Below are positions 34,547 to 44,183 of a stretch of 64,000 nt of DNA, piece by piece. The notes beneath the pieces were generated by a model. The model was not told where the DNA came from and ran no database searches. It saw only the letters and a list, made by a program, of their open reading frames with translations. Origin of the DNA: Actinomadura flavalba DSM 45200 (lineage in GTDB: Bacteria; Actinomycetota; Actinomycetes; Streptosporangiales; Streptosporangiaceae); NCBI RefSeq assembly GCF_000374305.1, contig NZ_KB894094.1, positions 62,001 to 126,000 of the forward strand, read 5' to 3'. Every line of letters begins with the position of its first letter. The first letter of the stretch is position 1. The position numbers and the translations under genes are program-made.

Positions 34547-35483
34547 CCCGCGCGGTGAGGGCGTCGCCGGCGGGGGTGCGGGTGTAGAGGACGCGGCGGC
34601 CGAGGCGGTGGGCGGTGACCAGGCCGTTGGCGCGCAGGACGGCGAGGTGCTGGCTGACGGCGGCGGGGGTGACGGAGAGGCGGCGGGCCAGGTCGGTCGT
34701 CGTGGCGGGCAGGGCGAGGGCCGTCAGGAGCGTCGCGCGGGTGCGGCCGACGAGGGCGGCGAGCGCGCCGGGCGCCGGGGGCGCCGACGACTCCCACAGC
34801 GTCGCGACGCCGGTCGGGGGGTAGCTGAGCATCGGCTGGTACGGCGGCACCATCACCGAGACGCGCGGCCACACGAACACGCTCGGCACGAGCAGCAGCC
34901 CGCGTCCGCGCAGCGCGGCCCGCCGCGACCAGGGGCGTTCGACGCGCAGCACGCCGTCGCGCCACGTCACCGCCGGGTGCAGGTCCGCGAAGACGCCCTC
35001 GGCGCCGAGGGTGGTCAGGGCGCGGGCGCGGCGCAGCACGTCGCCTTCGAGCAGGTCGCGCATGCGGGTCCAGTGCGGGGCCAGCGCCGCGTGCCAGTAG
35101 CGCTCCAGGGCGGCGGCGACGGTGTCGCGGAACGCGGCCGGATCGGGGACGGCGAGCGGCCGGTCCAGCACCGCCAGTTCGGCCGCGACCGTCTCCGGCG
35201 GCGTCGCCCGGACGAGGGCGAGTTCGGCGGCGACGTCCGGCAGCGGGCCGTCCGGCGGCGGCGTCAGGAAGTCCGGGATGTAGCCGTTCGCGGGGGCCAG
35301 TGCCCGCAGCTCCCCGATCCCGAGGCCCGCCAGGCGCGGCCGGACCGCGCGCAGCCACGGCAGGTGCAGCGCCCTGCCCGACGGGTCGGCCAGCACCCGC
35401 AGGCTGTGCACCGCCTCCCACAGCGGCGAGAACGCGAACCGCACGCGCATCGCGTCGTCGGCTCCGAACTCGAACTCCACCAC
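34470..35483 (-). CDS. ArsR-type winged-helix regulator with DUF5937-like N-terminus (337 aa)
   Basis: The winged helix is near residues 245-320 (LARRLSVTPAAVSQHLAVLRANGLV, then HRLGRRVLYTRTPAGDAL). The first 240 residues match the DUF5937 pattern found in front of such helices in actinomycetes. GTG 35483 is chosen for GGGGAG with eight bases. The gene is divergent from an MFS transporter, with an inverted repeat between, suggesting it represses that transporter. The C-terminal 25 residues are Gly/Arg/Pro-rich and are read antisense to the terpene synthase end. Confidence 0.85.
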   Translation of the reverse strand: MVEFEFGADDAMRVRFAFSPLWEAVHSLRVLADPSGRALHLPWLRAVRPRLAGLGIGELRALAPANGYIPDFLTPPPDGPLPDVAAELALVRATPPETVAAELAVLDRPLAVPDPAAFRDTVAAALERYWHAALAPHWTRMRDLLEGDVLRRARALTTLGAEGVFADLHPAVTWRDGVLRVERPWSRRAALRGRGLLLVPSVFVWPRVSVMVPPYQPMLSYPPTGVATLWESSAPPAPGALAALVGRTRATLLTALALPATTTDLARRLSVTPAAVSQHLAVLRANGLVTAHRLGRRVLYTRTPAGDALTARVSAGRPRRPGGTGGGRPGPRSGRTR

Positions 35484-35506
35484 CGGCGACTCTCCCCTGA
35501 CCACGT

Positions 35507-35527
35507 CCTTTAAGCCCACGCTAAAGG
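35507..35527. promoter_or_regulatory. Candidate operator between regulator and MFS gene
   Basis: CCTTTA (35507-35512) and TAAAGG (35522-35527) form an inverted repeat with a nine-base spacer, in the only AT-rich part of the divergent intergenic region. Likely bound by the ArsR-type protein. Confidence 0.5.
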
Positions 35528-35537
35528 AATCGACGCG

Positions 35538-36773
35538 GTGCCCGCGCGCCCCGACGATGGGCGGGTGACGACGTTGACGAAACCCGCTCCCCCCGGCTTC
35601 CTGCGGTCGCGCGTCGGCGGCCTGCCGCGCGTGTTCTGGGTGCTGTGGGGCGGCACGTTCCTCAGCCGCCTCGGCGCCATGGTCGCGCCGTTCCTCGGGC
35701 TCTACCTCGTGACCGTGCGCGGCCTGTCGCTCGGGCAGTCCGGCGTCGTCATGGCCGTCCTCGGCGTCGGGACGCTGGCCGGGCAGGTGCTCGGCGGCGT
35801 CCTCGCGGACCGGGTGGGACGCCGGTTCACGCTGACGCTCGCCACCATCGCGTCGGGCGCCGCCATGATCGCGCTCGGCTACGCGGCGACGTTCCCGCTC
35901 CTGCTCGCGGCGGCGCTCGCCCTCGGCCTGTTCATGGACATGCACCGGCCCGCCGCGCAGGCCGTCGTCGGTGACATCGTCCCCGCCGCCGACCGGCCGC
36001 GCGCGTTCGGGCTGCTGTTCTGGGCGATCAACTTCGGTTACGCCGTCGCGATGGTCACCGGCGGCACGCTGGCCGAGCGCGGCTTCCTGTGGCTGTTCTG
36101 GATCAACGCCGCCGTCTGCGCCGCCTACGGCCTGCTGGTCTGGCGGGCCGTGCCCGAGACCCGGCCGCCGTACGTGCCGGGCGGGCCCGGGTTCCGCGCG
36201 GTGCTGCGCGACCGCGTCATGGTCGTCTACTGCCTGCTGACGCTGGTGTTCACGCTCGTCCTCATGCAGTGCATGACGACGATGCCGCTGGCGATGCGCG
36301 CGGACGGGCTGTCGGCGCGCGCCTACGGCCTGGTCGTCGCCGCGAACGGCGTGCTCATCGTGCTCGTGCAGCCGCTGGTGACGGCGTGGCTGAGCCGCCG
36401 GGACTCCTCCCGCGTGATGGCCGCCGGGTGCGCGCTCGTCGGCGTCGGATACGGGCTGACCGCGCTGTTCGACTCGTTCGCCGGATACGCCGTGGCGGTG
36501 GTGGTGTGGACGGCGGGTGAGATCGTCGCCGCGACCGTCGTCCAGGCGATCGTCGCGGACCTGGCGCCGCCGGACCTGCGCGGCCGGTACAACGCCGTCT
36601 ACGGGCTGGCGTGGTCGGGCGGCTTCATGCTCGCGCCGATCCTCGGCACCCGGCTGCTGGAGCGGGGCACGTCGGTGCTGTGGCTGACGTGCCTGGCGCT
36701 CGGGCTGCTCGCGGCGGCCGGGCAGCTCGCGCTGCGTCCGGCCGTCCGGCGGCGCCACTTGTCGTCAGTTTGA
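35538..36773 (+). CDS. MFS transporter (411 aa)
   Basis: About 12 membrane segments with the MFS signature GGVLADRVGRRFTLTLA after helix 2 and ERG/ER loops in the second half. The family with a divergent ArsR regulator usually exports drugs or metabolites. GTG 35538 follows AAGGAA; GTG 35565 is an alternative start. Substrate unknown. Confidence 0.9.
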   Translation: MPARPDDGRVTTLTKPAPPGFLRSRVGGLPRVFWVLWGGTFLSRLGAMVAPFLGLYLVTVRGLSLGQSGVVMAVLGVGTLAGQVLGGVLADRVGRRFTLTLATIASGAAMIALGYAATFPLLLAAALALGLFMDMHRPAAQAVVGDIVPAADRPRAFGLLFWAINFGYAVAMVTGGTLAERGFLWLFWINAAVCAAYGLLVWRAVPETRPPYVPGGPGFRAVLRDRVMVVYCLLTLVFTLVLMQCMTTMPLAMRADGLSARAYGLVVAANGVLIVLVQPLVTAWLSRRDSSRVMAAGCALVGVGYGLTALFDSFAGYAVAVVVWTAGEIVAATVVQAIVADLAPPDLRGRYNAVYGLAWSGGFMLAPILGTRLLERGTSVLWLTCLALGLLAAAGQLALRPAVRRRHLSSV

Positions 36774-36800
36774 CGATACTCGGGCGGTGTCGTCTAGGCT
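36770..36800 (+). promoter_or_regulatory. nadE promoter, leaderless type
   Basis: TTGACG (36770-36775) and TAGGCT (36795-36800) are separated by 19 bases. The GTG start follows seven bases after the -10. The -35 overlaps the stop codon of the MFS gene. Confidence 0.55.
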
Positions 36801-36807
36801 TGATCGC

Positions 36808-38604
36808 GTGGCACAGCTCCGGATCGCGCTCGCGCAAGTTGACCCGACCGTCGGTGACCTCGACGGCAACGCCGACCTCATCGTGGAGTGGTCCCGCCGG
36901 GCCGCCGACGCCGGCGCGCACCTGGTCGCGTTCCCCGAGATGATGCTGACCGGCTACCCGGTCGAGGACCTCGCGCTGCGGTCGTCGTTCGTGGACGCCT
37001 CCCGGCGCGCGCTCGAACGCGTCGCGCGGCGCCTCGCCGACGAGGGCCTGGGCGACCTGCCCGTCGTCACCGGCCACCTCGACCGGCGCACCGTCGGGCT
37101 CGTCCGCGCCGGGCAGCCCGCCGGATCGCCGCTGGACGGCGCCGCCTGGCTCGTCGGCGGCGAGGTGCTGGTGCGGTCGGCCAAGCACCACCTGCCGAAC
37201 TACGGCGTGTTCGACGAGTACCGCATCTTCGTGCGCGGCGACCGGCTGCCCGTCGTCCGCGTGCACGGCGTCGACGTCGCCACCGCCGTCTGCGAGGACC
37301 TGTGGCAGGACGGCGGGCCCGTCAGCGTCACCGGGAGTGCGCGGGCCGGGCTGCTGCTGGTGATCAACGCCTCACCGTACGAGCGCGACAAGGACGACAC
37401 CCGCCTCGACCTGTGCGCCGAGCGCGCCCGCGAGGCCGGGTGCGCGCTCGCCTACGTCAACATGGTCGGCGGGCAGGACGAGCTGGTCTTCGACGGCGAC
37501 TCGCTGATCGTCGGCGCGGACGGCGCCCTGCTGGCGCGGGCACCCCAGTTCGAGGAGCACCTGCTCGTCACCGACCTCGACCTGCCCGGCGCCGTCGCCC
37601 CCGCCGAACCCGCCCGCACCCCCGTCGACGCGCTCGACGGCACGACGATCACCGTGGAGCGGTACGTCCTCCAGGACGCGCCGCTGCCCGCCTACGACGC
37701 CGCGGCGCCGGAGGTCAGCGAGCCGCTGCCCGGCCTGGCCGAGGTGTACGGCGCGCTCGTGCTCGGCACCCGCGACTACGTCCGTAAGAACGGCTTCCGG
37801 TCGGTGATCCTCGGCCTGTCCGGCGGCATCGACTCGGCGCTCGTCGCGACGATCGCGTCCGACGCGATCGGCCCCGACCGCGTGCACGCGGTGCTGCTGC
37901 CGTCCCGCTACTCGACCGGGCACTCGGTGAGCGACGCGGAGGATCTCGTCGACCGGCAGGGCATCCACGCCCGGATCGTGCCGATCGGCGGCATGGTGGA
38001 CGCGTTCGAGGCCGTCCTGGACCTCGACGGCCTCGCCGAGGAGAACCTTCAGGCGCGCATCCGCGCGAACGTCTGGATGGGCCTGTCGAACCAGGACGGG
38101 CACCTCGTCCTGACGGGCGGCAACAAGAGCGAGCTGGCCACCGGCTACTCCACCCTCTACGGCGACTCGGCGGGCGGCTTCGCCCCCATCAAGGACCTGG
38201 TCAAGACGATGGTCTGGGCGCTGGCGCGCTGGCGCAACTCCGCCGTCGGCGCCGACCACGCCTTCCTGCACCCGTTCGCCCGCGAGCCGATCCCCGAGTC
38301 GATCATCGTCAAGGAGCCGTCGGCCGAACTCCGCCCCGGCCAGAAGGACCGCGACACCCTCCCGTCCTACGACGTCCTCGACCCGCTGCTCATCGACTAC
38401 GTCGAGAACGACCTGGGCCACGACGCCCTCATCAAGGCCGGCCACGACGCCCCGCTGGTCGAACGCGTCATCCGCATGGTCGACCTGGCCGAGTACAAAC
38501 GCCGCCAGTACCCCCCGGGCCCCAAGATCACCCCGAAGAACTTCGGCCGCGACCGCCGGGTCCCCATCACCAACCGCTGGCGCGAACCCGCCTCCGACAC
38601 CTGA
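36808..38604 (+). CDS. nadE: Glutamine-dependent NAD+ synthetase (598 aa)
   Basis: Last step of NAD synthesis. The N-terminal nitrilase-type glutaminase has the triad Glu in FPEMMLTGYPVEDL, Lys in SAKHHLPNYGVFDEYR and Cys in AVCEDLWQDG. The C-terminal ATP-dependent synthetase has the PP-motif LGLSGGIDSALVATI and GNKSELATGYSTLYGDSAGGF. GTG 36808 is chosen for the leaderless promoter; the seven residues before it in the same frame would lie upstream of the transcript. Length agrees with short bacterial two-domain forms. Confidence 0.96.
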   Translation: MAQLRIALAQVDPTVGDLDGNADLIVEWSRRAADAGAHLVAFPEMMLTGYPVEDLALRSSFVDASRRALERVARRLADEGLGDLPVVTGHLDRRTVGLVRAGQPAGSPLDGAAWLVGGEVLVRSAKHHLPNYGVFDEYRIFVRGDRLPVVRVHGVDVATAVCEDLWQDGGPVSVTGSARAGLLLVINASPYERDKDDTRLDLCAERAREAGCALAYVNMVGGQDELVFDGDSLIVGADGALLARAPQFEEHLLVTDLDLPGAVAPAEPARTPVDALDGTTITVERYVLQDAPLPAYDAAAPEVSEPLPGLAEVYGALVLGTRDYVRKNGFRSVILGLSGGIDSALVATIASDAIGPDRVHAVLLPSRYSTGHSVSDAEDLVDRQGIHARIVPIGGMVDAFEAVLDLDGLAEENLQARIRANVWMGLSNQDGHLVLTGGNKSELATGYSTLYGDSAGGFAPIKDLVKTMVWALARWRNSAVGADHAFLHPFAREPIPESIIVKEPSAELRPGQKDRDTLPSYDVLDPLLIDYVENDLGHDALIKAGHDAPLVERVIRMVDLAEYKRRQYPPGPKITPKNFGRDRRVPITNRWREPASDT

Positions 38605-38631
38605 CGGGCCCTTCCCGGTCGGGTCGCGCGA

Positions 38632-40752
38632 TCAGTCGACTCGGTGGTGGTGTTCGCCGGGCCAGGCGGGGATGGGGTCGGTGGGGGTGGGGTCCAGGCC
38701 GGGGACGAGCTGTTCGCACCAGACGACCTTGCCGGTGGCGGTGCGGCGGGTGCCCCAGCGGTCGGCGAGCTGGCTGACGACCAGGAGGCCGCGGCCGCCC
38801 TCCTCGTCGTCGGTGGCGTGGCGGAGGCGCGGCAGGGCGGCCGAGCCGTCGCGGACCTCGCAGATCAGCGAGCGCTCCAGGATGAGGCGGAGTTCGATGG
38901 GGCCCTTGGACTGGGCGTAGCGCATCGCGTTGGTGATCAGCTCGGAGGTGAGCAGCTCCGTCGTGTACGTGAGGTCGTCCAGGTCCCACGTCTGGAGCTG
39001 GCTGCGGACCAGGCCGCGTGCGCGGCGGACGGCGGCCGGGTCGGCCGGGAGCGTCCAGGAGACGCAGCGGCCCTCGGGGAGGCGGCGGAAGCGGGAGATG
39101 AGGACGGCGATGTCGTCGCGGTGGTGGTCGCCGTAGACGCCCGCCAGCGTCGCCTTCGCCATGTCCTCCATGGACCGGGTGGCGGTGTCGGGGCCGAACA
39201 CCGCGTTCAGCCCGGCGAGGCCGTCGTCGATGTCGCGGCCCCGGTTCTCCACCAGGCCGTCGGTGTAGATGACGAAGACGCTGCCGTCCTCGACGGAGAA
39301 TTCGCGGCTCTCGATCGCCGCGCCGCCCGACACGCCGAGCGGCGGCGCGGGCGGGATCGTCAGGTACTCCCCCGGCCCGCCGGGACGCACCAGCAGCGGC
39401 GGCAGGTGCCCCGCCGACGCGATCTCCAGCGTGCCGGACGTCGCGTCGTACACCGCGTACACGCAGGTGGCGAAGTGCGGTTCCTGCTCGCCCAGCTCGA
39501 TCATCAGCTCGTGCATGACGTGCAGCGCGTCGGCGGGCGGAAGCTCCAGGTTGGCGAGCGTGTGCAGCGCCGTGCGCAGCCGTCCCATCGTGACGGCGGC
39601 CTTCACGCCGTGCCCCGCGACGTCCCCGACGATCAGCGCGACGCGGGCGCCCGGCAGCGCGATCGACTCGTACCAGTCGCCGCCGACCTCGACGAGCTTG
39701 CTGCCCGGCAGGTAGCGGTGCCGCACCTCGACGGTGGTCGGCGCGGTGAGCCGGTGCGGCAGCAGGCTGCGCTGGAGGGCGAGCGCGGTGGCGCGCTCGC
39801 GGCTGAACCGGCGCGCGTTGTCGACGACGATCGCGGCCCGCGCCGCGAAGTCCATGCCGATCTCGACGTCGTAGGCGTCGAACCGCCGGAAGCCGGACAC
39901 GCGCGTGCAGGCGATGAAGCCGAGCAGCGTGTCGCGGGCGACGAGCGGCAGCAGCACCATCGACGCACCGTCGAGCAGTTCGCTGGCGGGTTCGCGCCGC
40001 CAGCGGCGGCCGATGTCGTCGGCCAGCTCGCTCTCGATGTGCCGCAGGTGGACGGGCCGCGCCGTCTCCAGTACCTCGCGGTACGGGGTTCCCTCGGGGA
40101 AGACCAGCACCTCGCCGACGGGGAACGTGGCCGTCCAGCGGGGGTCGCCGTCGTCGGAGGTGACGGCGAGGCGCCGCAGCACCGCCGACCCGGCCTCGGC
40201 GTGCACCTCGTCGGCCGCGACGAGGCTCTCCAGCACCAGCACCGACGCCGCGTTGCAGTAGTGCGGGACGATCACGTCGACGAGGCCCTTGGCGCTCTGG
40301 TCGAGGTCGAGCGAGGCGCCGAAGCGGGTGAGCTGGTCGTCCATGAGGGCGCGGCGCATGAGGGCCGGGTCTTGATAGCGCTCGCTCGGCGGCAGCGCGA
40401 CCCGGACGAACAGCAGCCCGGCGGGCCCGACCGCGCTCGCGCCGACCATCGGCTGCGCGGTGACGACGGCGTCGGTGGTGGAGCCGTCGTCCCGGCGCAC
40501 CGCGATCACGTTGGTGCGTTCCTGCCCGGCGGCCAGCGCCTCCAGCAGGGTGTCGAGGTCGGCGCGCGTCTCGGGCTTGGCCTGGCCGTGCAGCAGCGCG
40601 GCGGCGGGTTCGCCGATCAGCTCCTGCGACGGACGGCCCAGCACCGACGCGGCGTTCGGCCCGCACTGGACGATGCGACCGTCGCCGCCGACCCCGAGCA
40701 CGAGTGTGCGCGAAGCCGAGTCGCTGGTCGGCGCGTCGCCCCGCGGGGCCAT
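38632..40752 (-). CDS. PAS-GAF-SpoIIE phosphatase with C-terminal HATPase anti-sigma domain (706 aa)
   Basis: Signalling protein of the Rsb/SpoIIE class. A PAS-like domain covers about residues 15-130, a GAF domain 150-310, the PP2C (SpoIIE) domain 330-530 with VGGDWYESIALPG, IVGDVAGHGVKAAVTMG and FVIYTDGLVENRG, and an RsbW-like ATPase domain 560-690 with ELLTSELITNAMRYA and GRGLLVVSQLADRWGTR. It likely dephosphorylates an anti-anti-sigma factor and may itself bind a sigma factor. ATG 40752 is chosen with AGGTGAG about seven bases upstream. Divergent from panB. Confidence 0.9.
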   Translation of the reverse strand: MAPRGDAPTSDSASRTLVLGVGGDGRIVQCGPNAASVLGRPSQELIGEPAAALLHGQAKPETRADLDTLLEALAAGQERTNVIAVRRDDGSTTDAVVTAQPMVGASAVGPAGLLFVRVALPPSERYQDPALMRRALMDDQLTRFGASLDLDQSAKGLVDVIVPHYCNAASVLVLESLVAADEVHAEAGSAVLRRLAVTSDDGDPRWTATFPVGEVLVFPEGTPYREVLETARPVHLRHIESELADDIGRRWRREPASELLDGASMVLLPLVARDTLLGFIACTRVSGFRRFDAYDVEIGMDFAARAAIVVDNARRFSRERATALALQRSLLPHRLTAPTTVEVRHRYLPGSKLVEVGGDWYESIALPGARVALIVGDVAGHGVKAAVTMGRLRTALHTLANLELPPADALHVMHELMIELGEQEPHFATCVYAVYDATSGTLEIASAGHLPPLLVRPGGPGEYLTIPPAPPLGVSGGAAIESREFSVEDGSVFVIYTDGLVENRGRDIDDGLAGLNAVFGPDTATRSMEDMAKATLAGVYGDHHRDDIAVLISRFRRLPEGRCVSWTLPADPAAVRRARGLVRSQLQTWDLDDLTYTTELLTSELITNAMRYAQSKGPIELRLILERSLICEVRDGSAALPRLRHATDDEEGGRGLLVVSQLADRWGTRRTATGKVVWCEQLVPGLDPTPTDPIPAWPGEHHHRVD

Positions 40753-40975
40753 CACGGATCTCACCTGGCGCGCTCCCACAGCCTGTCGTCGGACCACTCC
40801 CCCGCGCCAGTATGAGGCATCACGACCCCCGAGGGGAGAAGATCACGACTCCTTGTGAAAATCGGGTGGTCAGGGACGCCGGGAATCCCCGGGGGTATCC
40901 GAAACGTTCCTGTAATGGCACGATCGAGGGGTCTGGGTACGCCACCGTGGCGCCTCAAGACCGGAGGGATCAGCT

Positions 40976-41818
40976 ATGTCTTCTTCCACCGCTCAGCCCA
41001 CCGCCCTGTACGGCGGCGCCTCGGGACGGCGCGTCACCGTCCGCGACCTCGCCGCCGCCAAGGAGCGCGGCGAGAAGTGGCCGATGCTCACCGCCTACGA
41101 CGCCTCCACCGCGCGGGTGTTCGACGAGGCCGGCATTCCGGTGCTGCTCGTCGGCGACTCGGCCGCGATGGTCGTCTACGGCTACGACTCCACGCTCCCC
41201 GTCACCGTGGACGACCTGCTGCCGCTGACGGCGGCCGTCGTCCGGGGCTCGCGGCGGGCGCTCGTCGTCGCGGACCTGCCGTTCGGCTCCTACCAGGGCG
41301 GCGTCTCCGAGGGCCTGGCGAACGCCGCCCGGTTCATGAAGGAGGGCCACGCGCACGCCGTCAAGCTGGAGGGCGGGCGCCGCGTGCTGCCGCAGGTCGA
41401 GACGATGGTCGCGGCCGGCATCCCCGTCATGGGCCACCTCGGCCTGACGCCGCAGTCGGTGAACGTCCTCGGCGGCTACCGCGTCCAGGGCCGGGGCGAG
41501 GCCGGCTCCGACCTCATGGCCGACGCGAAGGCGCTGGAGGCCGCCGGGGCGTTCGCGGTCGTCCTGGAGTGCGTCCCCGACGAGCTGGCCGCCGAGGTCA
41601 CCCGGTCGCTGAGCATCCCGACGATCGGCATCGGCGCCGGTCCCGCGACGGACGCGCAGGTGCTCGTCTGGCAGGACATGGCGGGCCTCACGCCCCGGAC
41701 CGCCAAGTTCGTCAAGAAGTACGCCGACGTCGGCACGGCGCTGCGCGCGGCGGCCGAGGAGTTCGGCGCCGAGGTCGTCGGCGGCGCCTTCCCGGCGCCG
41801 GAGCACACCTACCACTGA
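40976..41818 (+). CDS. panB: 3-methyl-2-oxobutanoate hydroxymethyltransferase (280 aa)
   Basis: First step of pantothenate synthesis: transfers hydroxymethyl from methylene-THF to ketoisovalerate. Signatures: [37 protein letters not shown] (metal Asp), and VLECVPDEL with the catalytic Glu. Start ATG follows GGAGGG. Normal length. No panC or panD is adjacent. A strong terminator follows. Confidence 0.97.
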   Translation: MSSSTAQPTALYGGASGRRVTVRDLAAAKERGEKWPMLTAYDASTARVFDEAGIPVLLVGDSAAMVVYGYDSTLPVTVDDLLPLTAAVVRGSRRALVVADLPFGSYQGGVSEGLANAARFMKEGHAHAVKLEGGRRVLPQVETMVAAGIPVMGHLGLTPQSVNVLGGYRVQGRGEAGSDLMADAKALEAAGAFAVVLECVPDELAAEVTRSLSIPTIGIGAGPATDAQVLVWQDMAGLTPRTAKFVKKYADVGTALRAAAEEFGAEVVGGAFPAPEHTYH

Positions 41819-41826
41819 CCCGCGTC

Positions 41827-41863
41827 GTGAGAGCGCCCTCCCGGACCGGGAGGGCGCTCTCAC
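41827..41863. terminator. Bidirectional terminator after panB
   Basis: GTGAGAGCGCCCTCCC and its complement (41827-41842, 41848-41863) form a 16-bp stem with a five-base loop. It overlaps the last codon of the convergent gene by four bases. Confidence 0.88.
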
Positions 41864-42534
41864 ACGTTCTGGGGCTCGGGCGCCGGTCCGGGCACCGGAA
41901 GCCGGATCTCGTCCTCCATGGTCTTCACGGCCGCGCTGAGGACGTCCGGCCCGGCGACGTTCATGAGCAGCAGGCCGAGGTTGAGGGCCTTCTGGGTGTC
42001 GGTCATGTCGCTGCCCGCCAGCGCGTCCACGGCGGTGCGGAGCGCGGCCTGATCTTCGGCGGACACGTTCTGGAGCAGGCCGAGGCAGTAGGTGGGGAGG
42101 GCGAGCTGGGCGCGGCGGAACGAGACGCCGTGCATGATGTCGCCCGCCGCGGCGGCGCGGCTGCTGGCCTGCTTGCGGTCGACGCCGCGGTCGGCGGCGG
42201 CCAGCAGCGACGTCAGCAGCGTGCTCGGCCCGACGGCGACGTCCTCGTCGCCCACGCGGACCGTGAACACGGCGCTGCGGAACACCATCATCGACCCCAG
42301 GCTCGCCACGAGCACCTGCGTGGCGGCGGCCATCTGCGGCGACTGCACGCCGAACTTCCAGTCGAAGGTGCGCAGCAGGAACAGCGACGACGCGCCCGCC
42401 GACCCGTTGATCAGCACGTACGCCCAGGTGCTCGGCACGCGGAGCAGCGTCATCGGCCGGTCGCGGTAGCGGCTGACCAGCTCGGCGACGCCGACGAGGC
42501 AGCTCAGCGCCGCCGCGATGACGTAGCCGGTCAT
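41860..42534 (-). CDS. Unrecognised membrane protein (224 aa)
   Basis: Two to three hydrophobic segments in the first 100 residues (near 3-20, 38-55 and 68-92), then a soluble helical domain with LALPTYCLGLLQNVSAEDQA and a Pro-rich end. No known motif. The start overlaps the stop of the upstream winged-helix-like gene (ATGA), so the two are coupled. Function unknown. Confidence 0.65.
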   Translation of the reverse strand: MTGYVIAAALSCLVGVAELVSRYRDRPMTLLRVPSTWAYVLINGSAGASSLFLLRTFDWKFGVQSPQMAAATQVLVASLGSMMVFRSAVFTVRVGDEDVAVGPSTLLTSLLAAADRGVDRKQASSRAAAAGDIMHGVSFRRAQLALPTYCLGLLQNVSAEDQAALRTAVDALAGSDMTDTQKALNLGLLLMNVAGPDVLSAAVKTMEDEIRLPVPGPAPEPQNV

Positions 42535-42872
42535 GCGTCGAGCAGCCGGACGATCTCGTCCCCCTCGTCGCCGGGGGCGCCGCCGCCGCGTTCGACGGTC
42601 ACGCGCCCGGCGTCGCGCAGCGTCTCGACCGCCCCGGCGACCTCCAGGACGCCCAGGCCGGTGCCGCGGCAGAGCTGCGTGAACGTCTGCGGGGCGCGCG
42701 CCTCACGCAGCCGCGCCAGCACCCGCGAGGCGACGTCGGCCGTCCCGGGCTCGGACGGGCGGGCGGGCCTGGCCCGCTCCCGGTCGGTGCCGCCGCGCAG
42801 CCGCTCGGCCGCGCGGTGGGGTCGGGGCGCGAGGAACGCGCTCCACGGATCGGCCGAGTGACTGTCGCTCAT
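42531..42872 (-). CDS. Small protein with winged-helix-like C-terminus (113 aa)
   Basis: A charged, disordered-looking N-terminus of about 45 residues is followed by VASRVLARLREARAPQTFTQ, then GTGLGVLEVAGAVETLRDAG and VERGGG, a helix-helix-strand pattern like a winged helix. ATG 42872 has AGGTGG five bases upstream. It overlaps the membrane protein gene. DNA binding is inferred. Confidence 0.55.
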   Translation of the reverse strand: MSDSHSADPWSAFLAPRPHRAAERLRGGTDRERARPARPSEPGTADVASRVLARLREARAPQTFTQLCRGTGLGVLEVAGAVETLRDAGRVTVERGGGAPGDEGDEIVRLLDA

Positions 42873-42981
42873 CGTCCACCTGTTCCCTCGCGGCACGCGG
42901 TCCTGAACCGGCCGTCACAGGTTCAGACGCACGGACACGCCGAAAGGCTCCCAGATTCTCGCCGCGCGGTGAAGCGGAACC

Positions 42982-44130
42982 TCAGTCCCGCTCGGATTCG
43001 TCGTCGACGGCGTCCTGCTCGCGCCGCCGCGCCGCCGACGCGACCGACGACGGCTCCTCCTGGGACGGGTCCTCGCCCATGCGGGCGTCGGGGCGGCTCG
43101 CCGGGTTGAGGTTGCGGGGCGTGGAGCGGGCGACGATGAGCCGGTCGGTGGGGCGCAGCGCGCCGCAGGCGTCGTGGTCGTAGGCGAGGACGGTGCCGTC
43201 GCGGACGACGGCCAGCCCCGGCTGGTGGATGTCGCGCAGGCTCAGCCCCACCTCGGACGGGTCGACCGGCCGCTCGACCAGGTCGAGGCCGCTGCCCTGT
43301 TCGAGCAGGTCCTCGATGACCTGGCTGACGTGCGGCTGGCTGGTGGAGACGCCGAGCAGCCGCCCCGCCGCGTCCGAGGAGGTGATGACCCGGTCGGCGC
43401 CGCTCTGCCGCAGCAGCGGCGCGTTCTCCGACTCGCGGACGGCCGCCTGGATGCCGGCGCGCGGGTTGAGCTGCCGGGCGGTGAGCGTGATGAGGACGGC
43501 CGAGTCGTCGCGCGGCGCGGCGATGACGATCTCCCGGGCGCGGCCGACCTCGGCCTGCTTGAGGACGGAGCTGCGCGTCGCGTCGCCGAGGATGCCGACG
43601 AACCCGGCGTCGGCCGCGTCGGCGGTGGCGCGCGGGTCGGGGTCGACGACGACGATCTGCGTGTGGTCGACGCCGCTGTTGAGGAGGGTGCGGATGGCGC
43701 TGCGCCCCTTGGTGCCGTATCCGGCCACCACGATGTGGTCGCGCACGCGGTTCCTCCAGCGGGTCCGGCGCCAGTCGTCGCGGGTGCGTTCGGCCAGCAC
43801 TTCGAGGGTGGTGCCCACGAGCACGATGAGGAACAGCACCCGGACGGGCGTGATGAAGACGATGTTGACGAACCGCGCCCCCGGGCTGACGGGGGTGATG
43901 TCGCCGTATCCGGTCGTGGAGACGGTGACGGTCGCGTAGTAGAAGGCGTCGAGCAGGGACAGCGGGCTGCCGGAGTTGTCGCGGTAGCCGTCCCGGTCGA
44001 AGTAGACGGCCGCGACGACCGCCAGCAGCAGCCCGAACGCGATCAGTACGCGTTGCAGCACCGCCCGCAGCGGCCCCACCCGGCTGTGGGGCAGCAGCAC
44101 ACGCGCGCGCCGGGCGGCCATCGTTTCCAC
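42982..44130 (-). CDS. Two-helix potassium channel with TrkA-N (RCK) domain (382 aa)
   Basis: Ion_trans_2-type channel: two membrane helices flank the selectivity filter in VSTTGYGDITP (near residue 67). The cytoplasmic RCK/TrkA-N domain begins VVAGYGTKGRSAIRTLL and has VVVDPDPRAT, giving NAD(H)-dependent gating in family members. A second part (GLSLRDIHQPGLAVV) resembles TrkA-C. GTG 44130 is chosen because CACAAT (44142-44137) lies six bases before it; ATG 44121 is possible. The acidic tail (DAVDDESERD) is unconserved. Confidence 0.92.
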   Translation of the reverse strand: METMAARRARVLLPHSRVGPLRAVLQRVLIAFGLLLAVVAAVYFDRDGYRDNSGSPLSLLDAFYYATVTVSTTGYGDITPVSPGARFVNIVFITPVRVLFLIVLVGTTLEVLAERTRDDWRRTRWRNRVRDHIVVAGYGTKGRSAIRTLLNSGVDHTQIVVVDPDPRATADAADAGFVGILGDATRSSVLKQAEVGRAREIVIAAPRDDSAVLITLTARQLNPRAGIQAAVRESENAPLLRQSGADRVITSSDAAGRLLGVSTSQPHVSQVIEDLLEQGSGLDLVERPVDPSEVGLSLRDIHQPGLAVVRDGTVLAYDHDACGALRPTDRLIVARSTPRNLNPASRPDARMGEDPSQEEPSSVASAARRREQDAVDDESERD

Positions 44131-44136
44131 CCGCCC

Positions 44137-44142
44137 ATTGTG
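44137..44142 (-). promoter_or_regulatory. -10 box of a leaderless promoter (K+ channel)
   Basis: CACAAT on the minus strand lies six bases before GTG 44130, the same geometry as in other genes of this window. Confidence 0.4.
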
Positions 44143-44183
44143 CCGTGCCCGCGGCGCGCTCGGGCCGCTGCCACTCCGCCCGT

